The notes: generated by a model from the letters alone, not told the origin. 64,000 nt of DNA from DTU013 sp964490975 (GCA_964490975.1 CAZBEQ010000003.1:60199-124198), one strand, 5' to 3'. Shown: positions 42,810 through 51,425, counted from the first letter of the stretch. Numbers and translations: made by a program.

Positions 42810-43073
42810 ATGAATTACTATATTGCTGTTCCGCAGTCAAAGACTCATGCTTTCCTTCTTGCCGGAAGGCTGCAGAAGTCCGGAGTTCCCTGCGATGTCT
42901 GCTATATTCCCCGACAGCTGTCAAACGCTCCATGCAATATGGGGGTGCGCTTTGAAGAAAAGTATAAGGTGGAGGGAAAAAAAGTGATAAGGGAATCAGG
43001 ACTGCCTGACTGCCGATTGTATTTGGAAGTTATCAATGCTTACAGCAACGAATACTATGAGACAGATCAATGA
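42810..43073 (+). CDS. DUF3343 family protein (second copy)
   Basis: 87 residues; GAGGTGAG precedes the ATG. YYIAVPQSKTHAFLLAGRLQ, then GVPCDVCYIPRQLSNAPCNMGVRFEEKY, fits DUF3343; the expected Cys lies in APCNMG. It differs from the first copy in length of the loop and charge. It closes the plus-strand group that starts at 41069. Confidence 0.78.
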   Translation: MNYYIAVPQSKTHAFLLAGRLQKSGVPCDVCYIPRQLSNAPCNMGVRFEEKYKVEGKKVIRESGLPDCRLYLEVINAYSNEYYETDQ

Positions 43074-43116
43074 AGATATATTTATATGTTAAAGCATAAT
43101 ATTACATTACTGTGAT

Positions 43117-43152
43117 AACCGCCTGAGACTTGGTGTCCAGGCGGTTTATAAT
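43117..43152. terminator. Terminator between convergent genes
   Basis: AACCGCCTG (43117-43125) pairs with CAGGCGGTT (43138-43146), followed by TATAAT-like A/T-rich DNA on both sides. Confidence 0.75.
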
Positions 43153-43157
43153 GCCTT

Positions 43158-44867
43158 TTATGCTCGTTGGCAATGATTGTGGCAACGTGCGATACATACA
43201 AGCTCATATCCACGGCAGCCAGCTTGTAACCTTGCGGAAAGTGCCATCACCTTATCGATTGCAGGTACAGACTCGTTTGACAGACGATACAGCTCTTCAA
43301 GCCCCTGAGGCTCCTGCCTGGTAAACATTGCAACAACAGAAAGCCCTGCTTTGTCCAGCAGCAATGACAGATTTCTGCGGTTATAGTGCATTATATGATC
43401 TGCCTCGGAGTAAAGAGGAGAATCGGTACCATAAAGCTCACAGGAAAGGGAGTCGTTGTTGGGTAAGCTGAAAAACAGCAGGCCTCCGGGCTTGAGGGCG
43501 GCTGCTGCAGATATCAGGAACTCTGCAGGAGCATGCATATGTTCGAGGACATGCCAGAAGACAACGGCATCAAAACATTCTTTAAACCTGCCATTCCACA
43601 TTTCACACATAAGTTCAAGGCCAAACTTCTCCTGCGCATAACGACAGGCATCAGCTCCGGGCTCTATCCCGACAACTGCCCAGCCTGCTTCCTTTGCCAT
43701 ATAAAGAAACTCACCTGTTCCGGAACCTATTTCAAGCAGCCTGCCTTTTAAAGGTCTGAAAATTTCCAGCAGCATATTATTGAATTTTGCATGCTCCAAA
43801 AATGTATCTCGGGAGTACTGATCACGCATTTGTACCCAGGACGGGCCATAAACATCATTTATAAGCTGCTCTGCATCACCGGTATATGCCTTGTGTTGGA
43901 ATTTCAGCCCGCAGCTTTTACATTCTAGCAGCTTAAAGCTGCCTGAATCATTGAACAGTTTGATGGTGGATGCCCCGCATATCGGGCATTTGATGTCCCT
44001 GTATATCTCCAGCTTCAGGGGGGAGGGCTCCAGACCGGCCTCGCTCCGGAATGCTTTAGCCTTGCTAAGATCGGATTGCCTGTAAATATGAAAGGTTTTG
44101 CAGCTGGAATCAGCATAAAGCTTGAAGCCAAGTACTGAGGCCCTTATGCAGAAATGACGGTCTTCGCCCCACATGCTTATGTTACTGACCGGCATGAAGC
44201 TCAGCCCTGCCGAAACAGCCTTGCGGCTAAGCAGCGTACAGGCGCCGAGCATACCTACTTCCCGGATGCCTGGCTTCCTTAGACTCTCGAGGAAAACCTC
44301 AAGTCTCCTGAGACCTTCCTCTTCAGTAAGCTTCTCATCACGATCCTTTGGGATCATGTCATAGTGGTCGTACATCCAGACATTCGGCAATGGTGATGCT
44401 CCGGGATACCAACAGGTCCAGAAAACCGCGCTGACGATATCTTTGCCGTCGGAAAGCAGCTTTGACAGAGTTGATGGCTCTAGCAATATATCAGAATCAA
44501 TAAGAAATACATGGTCATAGTCATTTTCAAGAGCATATGAAAGCATTTCATCCTTAAAGCGTGCGACCCTCCAAATAAGGCCTTCATCCCAGTGGTGTGT
44601 AGTTTCATCGCAAAGATAAGTCTTACTCCTGCCGGAATCCTTGATGATCGTTGAGGGATAGGCTGTTTTAAAATCAAGCAGCAGTTTTTTTGATTCAGGA
44701 TCTGAATTGTCATCATAAAAGAAAAAATCTGCGACGAAGCCATCATACTCTAAACAGGACAACGCTTCCAGAAACTCCTTAAGTATCTCAGGCTTTTGGT
44801 GGATCGGGCTACACACCAGGATCCTCAGTGTTTCTGCCGGTAAATGTTCCTCCGGTGCGTCTTTCAT
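43158..44867 (-). CDS. Bifunctional glycosyltransferase-methyltransferase
   Basis: 569 residues. Residues 1-270 are a GT-A glycosyltransferase: ILVCSPIHQKPEIL, a metal-binding FLIDSD, and WGEDRHFCIRA. Residues 288-325 form a zinc ribbon (CPICGAS, CKSCGLKF). Residues 345-545 are a class I SAM methyltransferase (RLLEIGSGTGEFLYMA; FWHVLEHMHAP; LKPGGLLFFSLPN). The first enzyme would add a sugar, and the second might methylate it, as in O-methylated coat glycans. The ATG at 44867 is preferred over a GTG at 44879 that touches AAGGAG. It is the last gene of the minus-strand surface cluster. Confidence 0.88.
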   Translation of the reverse strand: MKDAPEEHLPAETLRILVCSPIHQKPEILKEFLEALSCLEYDGFVADFFFYDDNSDPESKKLLLDFKTAYPSTIIKDSGRSKTYLCDETTHHWDEGLIWRVARFKDEMLSYALENDYDHVFLIDSDILLEPSTLSKLLSDGKDIVSAVFWTCWYPGASPLPNVWMYDHYDMIPKDRDEKLTEEEGLRRLEVFLESLRKPGIREVGMLGACTLLSRKAVSAGLSFMPVSNISMWGEDRHFCIRASVLGFKLYADSSCKTFHIYRQSDLSKAKAFRSEAGLEPSPLKLEIYRDIKCPICGASTIKLFNDSGSFKLLECKSCGLKFQHKAYTGDAEQLINDVYGPSWVQMRDQYSRDTFLEHAKFNNMLLEIFRPLKGRLLEIGSGTGEFLYMAKEAGWAVVGIEPGADACRYAQEKFGLELMCEMWNGRFKECFDAVVFWHVLEHMHAPAEFLISAAAALKPGGLLFFSLPNNDSLSCELYGTDSPLYSEADHIMHYNRRNLSLLLDKAGLSVVAMFTRQEPQGLEELYRLSNESVPAIDKVMALSARLQAGCRGYELVCIARCHNHCQRA

Positions 44868-44909
44868 AGCATGTATCACTCCTTGCTTCAGCTTGCCGGG
44901 TTCTCCGGG

Positions 44910-46823
44910 TCATTTCCATTCAACAAGATTGGGAGCGGCATCGAGAATGGATCCATATTGTTCTTTTATGCCATATTTCGCGCCAGGATCGAACTGCATG
45001 TATCTCTCGAGCTTCTCTCTGCGCAGCTCCGGTCTGGACCATCCCAGATGTTTCAGCCTCAATGCGGATAAGGCATTGGGAAGCTCATATATATTTTTGG
45101 GAAAACGGCCGCAGTGCTGAGGACTCTCCTCCCAAATATAATCAAACTGCTGTTGCGGACGTATAAGAAAAGGCCTGTAAAATTGATGCGCACACCAATA
45201 GCTATCTTCACGGTAATGTGTCTCATCCCAGAAATCATACAGCCTGAAGCTGTATAGATCTACAGCGTCCTGATTGATTAGCTGCCTTACTTCTGTGGTG
45301 AAGGAATCCTCGAAAAGCTCATCGGCATCAAGGCAAAGTACCCAATCCGGTTCAGCCTTGAGAGTTTCATACCACTGCTGTTTGCGAAGCAATATCTCAT
45401 TAGAAAAGCCGTGAACCGGGTTGTGAACGATGTGAAGCGGTATTCCCCTTAGAATATCACAGCAAATCGACAGTGTGCTGTCAGTGCTGGCGTCGTCGAT
45501 GATCACGGCAGAATCTATATACTCGGCATGCTTGGCGAGTAACTCTTTCAGAAAATGGTTTTGTTCATTGCGCACAAGCATCGAAAGGGTAAGGCGATTA
45601 CCTGAGGCTTTTGCCTTCCTTACAAGGTTGAAAGGTTTAGGCACCGAAGGAGTAATTATCTTATTGAGGTCACAGGCTGCAGGTGAAACAGGTTCGCTGA
45701 TTTTACCGGGTGCTTCAGCCACAGCTGATGCTTCGCTGGATTCAGGCGCCGGATAACCCAGACTCTCAAAGTACTTTGTATTGTACAGAACAGAAGGATG
45801 CGATGGCTTTATGCCTGCCGACATAAGATGATAACGGTAGGCTTCCTGTGAGTTCCCGAGTTTGTCATAACAAACGCATAGCTGGATCGCAGGTACGAAA
45901 TCCCAGAAATCGTGGTGTATGAACCCCCAGCTGTCACTGGGCTTTTCCAGGCGAAGAGCCAGCTCGAACCAGAAGGCCGCTAATCTATAGTTTTTCAGCC
46001 CGAGAAAATATAAGCCTATTCCGCAGCAACCCTCTGCTCTTGGTTTATCATAGCGGAAGCTTGAAAACAAATTGCTTATCCAGCCAATTTCATCTCCGGT
46101 CATCCGGCAGCACTCAGATAACTCATTGCATGCACTTATCTTATCCTCGAACCAGCCATCGCTGCTTTCAAGGAACATACGGTAGTATTTTATGGCCTCA
46201 TCCAACCGCGGTGTATAACTTAGCTCTCTTGCATAATAGAACATGGAGCGGGTTGACAGTGTGCCTCCTTTTTTCAGCACATTATCATATATCCTGATGT
46301 TCCTGCCCGGCTCTCCTGCTTTCATTTTCATATGAGTCACACTGATATCAACATCAAGTATTTTGCCATGGAACATTATATACTCGTGAACAGGCTCATG
46401 CCACCGGAAATCCATGCTTGTTTTGACCAGCCTTTCACGGAAGTAGGTAAGTGTGATGCTGCCGTCTGTCTGTGGCGCAACGCAATATTTCATCATTACG
46501 ACATCTACTTCAGGGCCCAGCTGCTGCTTAAGTTCAGCAAGCTTTTTCCGGTCTTCCCCGGTCAGCACATCATCTGCATCAAGCCACATGGTATAATCCT
46601 TCGTAGCCTTTGAAAAGGCAAAATTACGTGCGGCCGAGAAATCATCGATCCATTCGAAATCATATACGTGCGGGGTAAATTGAGCTGCTATTTGTTTTGT
46701 GGAATCGGTGGAGCCTGTATCTGCTATGATTATTTCGTCAACGATATCCTTTACGCAATCAAGGCACCTTGCAAGTACGTCTTCTTCATTTCTAACGATC
46801 ATACAAAGACTTATTGTGATCAT
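44910..46823 (-). CDS. Double family 2 glycosyltransferase
   Basis: 637 residues. First GT2 domain at 1-225 (ISLCMIVRNEEDVLARCL; IADTGSTDSTKQI; WLDADDVL). A helical TPR-like middle (about 230-370) and an Ala/Pro/Glu linker follow. Second GT2 domain at 405-637 (LTLSMLVRNEQNHFLKELL; IDDASTDSTLSI; CLDADELFEDSF), with both DxD motifs intact. Two intact active sites could add two sugars, or make a repeat. It lies 43 nt before the GT-methyltransferase gene in the same transcript. Confidence 0.9.
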   Translation of the reverse strand: MITISLCMIVRNEEDVLARCLDCVKDIVDEIIIADTGSTDSTKQIAAQFTPHVYDFEWIDDFSAARNFAFSKATKDYTMWLDADDVLTGEDRKKLAELKQQLGPEVDVVMMKYCVAPQTDGSITLTYFRERLVKTSMDFRWHEPVHEYIMFHGKILDVDISVTHMKMKAGEPGRNIRIYDNVLKKGGTLSTRSMFYYARELSYTPRLDEAIKYYRMFLESSDGWFEDKISACNELSECCRMTGDEIGWISNLFSSFRYDKPRAEGCCGIGLYFLGLKNYRLAAFWFELALRLEKPSDSWGFIHHDFWDFVPAIQLCVCYDKLGNSQEAYRYHLMSAGIKPSHPSVLYNTKYFESLGYPAPESSEASAVAEAPGKISEPVSPAACDLNKIITPSVPKPFNLVRKAKASGNRLTLSMLVRNEQNHFLKELLAKHAEYIDSAVIIDDASTDSTLSICCDILRGIPLHIVHNPVHGFSNEILLRKQQWYETLKAEPDWVLCLDADELFEDSFTTEVRQLINQDAVDLYSFRLYDFWDETHYREDSYWCAHQFYRPFLIRPQQQFDYIWEESPQHCGRFPKNIYELPNALSALRLKHLGWSRPELRREKLERYMQFDPGAKYGIKEQYGSILDAAPNLVEWK

Positions 46824-46919
46824 ATTTATACCTTGCCTAAAGTTTTTTATTTATTATATGTTTGCATAATAAAGGCTGTGTCAAAGAGTAGTTTGCAATA
46901 TTGAACAATTATATATAGA

Positions 46920-46952
46920 CAAAAAATGCACAGAGCTTTAGGGGCTCTGTGC
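46920..46952 (-). terminator. Terminator of the collagen-like gene
   Basis: GCACAGAGC pairs with GCTCTGTGC; on the minus strand a run of T follows. Confidence 0.85.
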
Positions 46953-46984
46953 GTGGTCTAATTAAACAGTAATGTCTGTCAGGG

Positions 46985-47608
46985 TCAGCTCAACTGTTCA
47001 ACGAGGATCGATGAATCTACGTTGGTAGGACTAGCGGTACCTGTAAGAGTAACCGTGGCACCCGAGATATTGACCAGCCTCAGCGCAGAATTCGGCAATG
47101 AAGGTATTACTACAGCATGGGCGGATAGATTGGTTGCTGACGGTAACAGAGGTCCTGAACCGAAGCCGTAAATAGATCCGGTAACGGCAACGCCATTGAG
47201 CTGTAGAGAATAGATGTTGGGAACAGTATGCAATGCGGATACGGTGTACTCTACTCTGTATGTGCCGGTTGCGCCGAGTGTGACTGTATCAGTTGCTGAA
47301 AGGCTTACTCCTCCTACAGCTGTTTCAATATTAGTAAACGGCACGTTAGCATTGTTGACAACATCTCTTGTGCCTGTGCTGAAGAAGCGGCCATATGATG
47401 CAAGCCTTGTGCCAGTAGAACCGGTTATTCCTATACCAGTGCTGCCTGTCGCACCAGTGCTGCCTGTCGCACCAGTGCTGCCTGTCGCACCAGTGCTGCC
47501 TGTTGCACCCTTAGGGCCAATCGGACCTTGCGGACCTTGCGGGCCGGGGCACAGAAAACACGGATCAAAGCCGAAGCACCTTTCGTCTATGCTATTTGTT
47601 TCTGCCAT
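46985..47608 (-). CDS. Collagen-like exosporium-type protein
   Basis: 207 residues. An N-terminal Cys-containing targeting segment (CFGFDPCFLCPG) leads into a short collagen-like region of G-x-y triplets (about 22-65: GPQGPQGPIGPKGATGSTGA). The C-terminal ~135 residues are a beta jelly-roll like that of BclA (TVTLGATGTYRVEYTVSAL; LNGVAVTGSIYGF). BclA-type proteins form hair-like filaments on spores and are glycosylated on Thr in the collagen part. The glycosyltransferase genes around it suggest it is a substrate (inference). AAAGGAGGT precedes the ATG. Confidence 0.9.
   Translation of the reverse strand: MAETNSIDERCFGFDPCFLCPGPQGPQGPIGPKGATGSTGATGSTGATGSTGATGSTGIGITGSTGTRLASYGRFFSTGTRDVVNNANVPFTNIETAVGGVSLSATDTVTLGATGTYRVEYTVSALHTVPNIYSLQLNGVAVTGSIYGFGSGPLLPSATNLSAHAVVIPSLPNSALRLVNISGATVTLTGTASPTNVDSSILVEQLS
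47438..47509 (-). repeat. Four 18-bp in-frame tandem repeats
   Basis: Four units encode GATGST in the collagen-like gene; three are identical. Copy number would set filament length. Confidence 0.88.
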
Positions 47609-47693
47609 ATAAATTTCAACCTCCTTTGGTTTTTGCTTAATACATCATATTAATAATTTACATAAAGTGTTACCTTTCTTAATATTAATTGGA

Positions 47694-48665
47694 CTAAAGC
47701 TTGAGGTAGTTCTCATACCACTTAAGCGTATTGGTCAATCCTTCCTCCAACGAAGCTCCTTTAGACCATCTGAGCTTGTTTTCAGCCTTGCGGAAATCGA
47801 GCCTGCTGACTTCCCGCACCTTTCCGGACTGTGCGGGAACCGGTGCTGTAATGGACTGTTTCCCCGCAAGTCGTACCAGTATGCCTGAAAGCTCTTCATC
47901 TGTTATGCACTCACCTGAACCAATATTAAATACGCTGCCTGGGGAGGCAAAAAACAAGGCTCTGGTAATGACAGAGTTTAGATCGTTAACGTAGAGCCAT
48001 TCCTTTGCAGGACTGTCCCTCCGGAATTGCGGCTCTTTTCTCTCTAAAACACTTCTGATCATAGATGGGACAGTACAGACAGGACCCTGCCACGGACCAT
48101 ATATACTGCAGCATCTGAGAATAACTGTGGGAATATTGTAGGCCTTGTTGTATGCCGATACCATCAGGTCGGCTCCGGCCCGTAACGCAGCAAGAGGATC
48201 TAAAGGCATAAGGGCTGCAGATTCGTCAATTGGTTCTGCTCCTCTGTCAGGCAAACCGTATACCTCATCGGTAGACACCTGGACAAACCGCTTATCAGCC
48301 TGAGGGATCCTGCTCCAAATGGCTTTGGCTCCTTCCAACAGCGAGATCGTTGCAGTATAGCTGGATGTATTTGAAATGGCCGATTTTCCAGGATTTCTAA
48401 GATGTTCAGGCTCTGAACAGAAATTTATGATCCAGGAGGGCTTGAATTTTCTGAATACATATTCTATCAGATCCTGGTTGCAGACATCACCCTTGATATG
48501 GTGGTACCTCGGGGAATTCTCCAGATCGGAAAGCCTTCCCATTTCCGCCGGGAAATCCTGCTTGTCAACATTTATTATAATAAAATTCCTGTTTCTTTTT
48601 AAGAAATACTTAATGAAATTACTTCCTATAAAACCGGCCCCACCTGTCGTAAGTACTATCTTCAT
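47694..48665 (-). CDS. NAD-dependent epimerase/dehydratase family protein lacking the catalytic Tyr/Lys
   Basis: 323 residues, closest in pattern to dTDP-glucose 4,6-dehydratase (RmlB). The NAD site TTGGAGFIGSNFI, STDEVYG and RCCSIYGPWQ are intact. The YxxxK site expected at 158-162 reads PLAALR, so both Tyr and Lys are absent. The AAESHVD segment of RmlB is replaced by CSEPEHL. It may be a binding or regulatory pseudoenzyme, or use other residues. It sits next to the collagen-like gene. Confidence 0.87.
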   Translation of the reverse strand: MKIVLTTGGAGFIGSNFIKYFLKRNRNFIIINVDKQDFPAEMGRLSDLENSPRYHHIKGDVCNQDLIEYVFRKFKPSWIINFCSEPEHLRNPGKSAISNTSSYTATISLLEGAKAIWSRIPQADKRFVQVSTDEVYGLPDRGAEPIDESAALMPLDPLAALRAGADLMVSAYNKAYNIPTVILRCCSIYGPWQGPVCTVPSMIRSVLERKEPQFRRDSPAKEWLYVNDLNSVITRALFFASPGSVFNIGSGECITDEELSGILVRLAGKQSITAPVPAQSGKVREVSRLDFRKAENKLRWSKGASLEEGLTNTLKWYENYLKL

Positions 48666-48699
48666 ATCTTCACCCTTCTCCCAAGGTCCATTTTGTTTT

Positions 48700-48779
48700 G
48701 ATAGTGTGCTGCTGCGCTTTTCATACGCTACTTTACACTATCGCCGCCCCGTTGTTACATTGATAGTGGTTGCTATCAC
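48700..48779. promoter_or_regulatory. Cluster of GATAGTG half-sites
   Basis: GATAGTG at 48700 and 48762, CACTATC at 48736 and CTATCAC at 48773 lie within 80 nt upstream of the epimerase-like gene. They could be operator half-sites. The rest of 48666-48930 shows no gene. Confidence 0.35.
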
Positions 48780-48930
48780 CGTCATGCTGCATAAGATGGC
48801 GCAGCACTGTAAATGGGGTTTGCAAAAATCATAGTATCAATCGCATAATGAAATTATGTCTACTAATATTTTATGAGATCATTTAAAACATGTGCATATT
48901 TCTTTACATAATGCTTATGACTGGGAAAGG

Positions 48931-48979
48931 CAGGCCTGTCGGCAAAGCAAATACCGTCGGCCTGTATGCCAAAAAGAAT
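48931..48979 (-). terminator. Imperfect hairpin after the coiled-coil gene
   Basis: CAGGCCTGTCGG and CCGTCGGCCTG form an imperfect stem. No good T tract follows on the minus strand. Confidence 0.4.
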
Positions 48980-48986
48980 TAGACAG

Positions 48987-49493
48987 CTATTTTTGACCCA
49001 TTTTTTTCAGGTAATCGACAGTGATATTTGAGAACCCGCTGCCTGGCATGATAGGGGATGCGACAGGAACGGTCTCACTACTGTTATTGTTTTGGGGGAG
49101 TGCCTCGGGTATACTGTTGAGCGGTACTGACGCGCTGATGTAATGCTGGCCTGCTCCCGGAGCAGCCGCTGCTTTAAAGAAATCCTCCGGCATAGCTTTG
49201 GCAATCTGTGGCTCAGGGATCACTGCGGAAGTTTTTGGAGATCCACCGGCATCGGCTAGAGATGTTGTTTTTGCCGATTTCAATAAGTCCAGTTCCTGCT
49301 TTAGTTTATATATTTCCTTTGCCTGGCGTTCTTGGACATATATTTGTCTCTGCAGCTCTGCTTCTAGCTTTTCGAGACTGGCAGTATGGTCTGAAAGTCT
49401 TAGCCCGGCTTCCTTTTGGACTCTTCGTATTTCTTCGAGCATATTGGCGATCGCCTTTATTGATTCGGGCAGCAATGATTTTTGCTCCTGCAT
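48987..49493 (-). CDS. Coiled-coil protein of unknown function
   Basis: 168 residues. Residues 1-75 are a long helix with heptads (ANMLEEIRRVQKEAGLRL, ERQAKEIYKLKQELDLLK). The second half is low-complexity, rich in Pro, Ala, Ser and Asn, ending in SNITVDYLKKMGQK. The ATG at 49493 is preferred over a GTG seven codons upstream, since AGGAAAG lies between them. It lies within the surface cluster and may be structural in the spore coat, but no family is recognised. Confidence 0.62.
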   Translation of the reverse strand: MQEQKSLLPESIKAIANMLEEIRRVQKEAGLRLSDHTASLEKLEAELQRQIYVQERQAKEIYKLKQELDLLKSAKTTSLADAGGSPKTSAVIPEPQIAKAMPEDFFKAAAAPGAGQHYISASVPLNSIPEALPQNNNSSETVPVASPIMPGSGFSNITVDYLKKMGQK

Positions 49494-49672
49494 GATAACA
49501 CTTCTTTCCTCCACATTAAGGAATATTTCTGTTCCATTATATTAATAAAATATGCAAAGAGTTCGTCTGTGTACTAGTTAACATTTATGAATAAGCCAGC
49601 ACATTAAATTATTATAAACATATTATGGAAATAAGATAATTATAAAAGATTAATAAGTCAGGATGTGAGTGT

Positions 49673-49870
49673 ATGGAAATGGATAAATTCAAATGGAACG
49701 AGGGTATGGCTTTAAGATGTATTGCCAGACATGAACGCGAGCTTTTACTGAACCCCGCTGATGTCAATCCCGGTCCAGAAAAAGTCTCATTGCGTGCAGC
49801 TGCCGCGGAACGTAATGATAAATGCTGGGCTGCATTCGATGAGGAGATGAAAAAACTTATAACGAGGTGA
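49673..49870 (+). CDS. Small hypothetical protein
   Basis: 65 residues, the only plus-strand gene in the surface cluster. It has an alternating charged/hydrophobic helix pattern (MALRCIARHERELLLN; AAAERNDKCWAAFDEEMKKL) and two Cys. AGGATGTGAG precedes the ATG. Its last codons and stop overlap the first ten bases of the structured element at 49861, suggesting that the RNA element lies in its 3' UTR. Not recognised. Confidence 0.5.
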   Translation: MEMDKFKWNEGMALRCIARHERELLLNPADVNPGPEKVSLRAAAAERNDKCWAAFDEEMKKLITR

Positions 49871-50040
49871 TATATGCCCCCCACCTCGTTGAAACACTGC
49901 AATAGCATAAGAATTTCCTTTGGAAATTTTATGCTTGGGTAAGAAAATTTACCTACTAAGCGTAATTTGCAAAGCAAAATATCGCCTAACCGAAAAATTT
50001 TCTTTGAACCGAAGTGTTTTAAAAGGCTGAACCTGATACT
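49861..50040 (+). ncRNA. Recurrent structured element, copy B (full form)
   Basis: P1: AACGAGGTG (49861-49869) with CACCTCGTT (49882-49890). Immediately after, GAAACACT (49891-49898); its AAACACT pairs with AGTGTTT (50013-50019), enclosing about 115 nt. Inside are GCATAA-AATTTCC/GGAAATT-TTATGC, GGTAA/TTACC, TTGC/GCAA and GAAAAATTTTC. It is thus a multibranched fold; the ~180-nt element is the longest of the five copies. Confidence 0.55.
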
Positions 50041-50054
50041 ACAAGACACGCAGT

Positions 50055-50087
50055 AAAGGAGATAAGGTATACTGCCCTATCTCCTTT
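50055..50087. terminator. Hairpin between the element and ugd
   Basis: AAAGGAGATA pairs with TATCTCCTTT in a 13-nt-loop stem between convergent units. T tracts are lacking on both sides. Confidence 0.45.
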
Positions 50088-50102
50088 GTACTGATATCGC
50101 AT

Positions 50103-51425
50103 TTATTTTCTGCCGACCCCTTCGTAATAGAACCCGAACTGCTTTACATAAGATGGCTGGTAGACGTTTCTCAGATCAAGGAAAACAGGCTGCCTGACAA
50201 TAGATTTAAGCTTTTCAAAATCAAGATCTGCGAACTCATCCCACTCTGTAGCAAGAACAATACAATCACTGTTCCTGCATGTGCTGTAAATATTTTTACC
50301 ATAATGCAATTTCAGCTGTGGAAATTCCTTTTTGAGATTCCCCATTGCCTTTGGATCAAAGACGCGAACTGTTGCTTTCCGGGTAGCAAGGCTTCTGATG
50401 ATTGAGACTGCGGGAGAATAACGGATGTCGTCCGTCCCCGGTTTGAAGGCAACTCCAAGTACTGCTATCGTGCGGCCTTCCAGTCCACCTGCAGCTTTTT
50501 CTATTTTCTCGAGCATTCTTTCTGACTGCTCATCATTGACCTTTAATATACTTCTCAGCAATCCCAGCTCAACGCCATAGCCTTCAGCTATACCTGCCAG
50601 CGCTTTAACATCCTTTGGGAAGCAGCTTCCGCCAAACCCCGGTCCGGGTTTAAGAAAATGCATGCCTATCCGGCTGTCTAATCCCATTCCTTCAGCTACT
50701 TGGGTGATATCGGCCCCGCAGCATTCGCAAATTGCCGCGATTTCATTTATAAAGCTGATTTTGCAGGCGAGGAACGAGTTTGAAGCGTACTTGACCATCT
50801 CTGCCGACTCCAGACCGGTGACCAACACCGGAGAACAGCATTGCAAATTGCCTGTATAGATTTCCTTTACTGTGTCTGCGGCAGCTTTGTTTTCTGCTCC
50901 GATAACGATCCTGTCTGTATAGAAAAAATCCTGAATGGCAGACCCTTCTCTGAGAAATTCAGGATTTGAGATGATATCAAAACTATGATTTTTTCCCAGT
51001 CGGGCAAGCTCATTACTGATTATATTGCTTATCTGCCTGCAGGTGCCGACAGGAACTGTGCTTTTTACTATGATTATTTTATATCCATTAATGTATTGTG
51101 CTATTGACGTAGCAGCCTCAAACACATGGGTAAGGTCGCACTGTGAGTTTTCAAGGGTCGGGGTATTTACCGTGATAAACAATATATCTGAGCTTTCGAC
51201 AGCCTTTCTTAAATCAGTTGTAAAATCTAGCTTTTTGCCGGATCTTATACAATTGCTGACCAGACTTTCCAGACCGGGCTCATATATTGGAAGTAGTCCT
51301 TTTGAAAGACACTCTATTTTTCCGGCATCAATATCGTAACATTGTACCGGCATACCAAGTGAAGCCAGGCAGGCGCCTGTGACCAGCCCAACATAGCCGG
51401 CTCCGATAATGGTTATGTTATGCAT
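50103..51425 (-). CDS. ugd: UDP-glucose/GDP-mannose 6-dehydrogenase family protein
   Basis: 440 residues, normal length. NAD site GAGYVGLVTGACLASLG at the N-terminus, FITVNTPT, and SNPEFLREGSAI are typical. The catalytic Cys lies in GPGFGGSCFPKD. The C-terminal domain shows VLGVAFKPGTDDIRYSPA. It oxidises a UDP-hexose to the uronic acid, giving an activated acidic sugar for the glycosyltransferases next to it. UDP-glucose is the likely substrate, though UDP-HexNAc or GDP-mannose cannot be ruled out by eye. Co-directed with the GT4 gene (45 nt). Confidence 0.93.
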   Translation of the reverse strand: MHNITIIGAGYVGLVTGACLASLGMPVQCYDIDAGKIECLSKGLLPIYEPGLESLVSNCIRSGKKLDFTTDLRKAVESSDILFITVNTPTLENSQCDLTHVFEAATSIAQYINGYKIIIVKSTVPVGTCRQISNIISNELARLGKNHSFDIISNPEFLREGSAIQDFFYTDRIVIGAENKAAADTVKEIYTGNLQCCSPVLVTGLESAEMVKYASNSFLACKISFINEIAAICECCGADITQVAEGMGLDSRIGMHFLKPGPGFGGSCFPKDVKALAGIAEGYGVELGLLRSILKVNDEQSERMLEKIEKAAGGLEGRTIAVLGVAFKPGTDDIRYSPAVSIIRSLATRKATVRVFDPKAMGNLKKEFPQLKLHYGKNIYSTCRNSDCIVLATEWDEFADLDFEKLKSIVRQPVFLDLRNVYQPSYVKQFGFYYEGVGRK

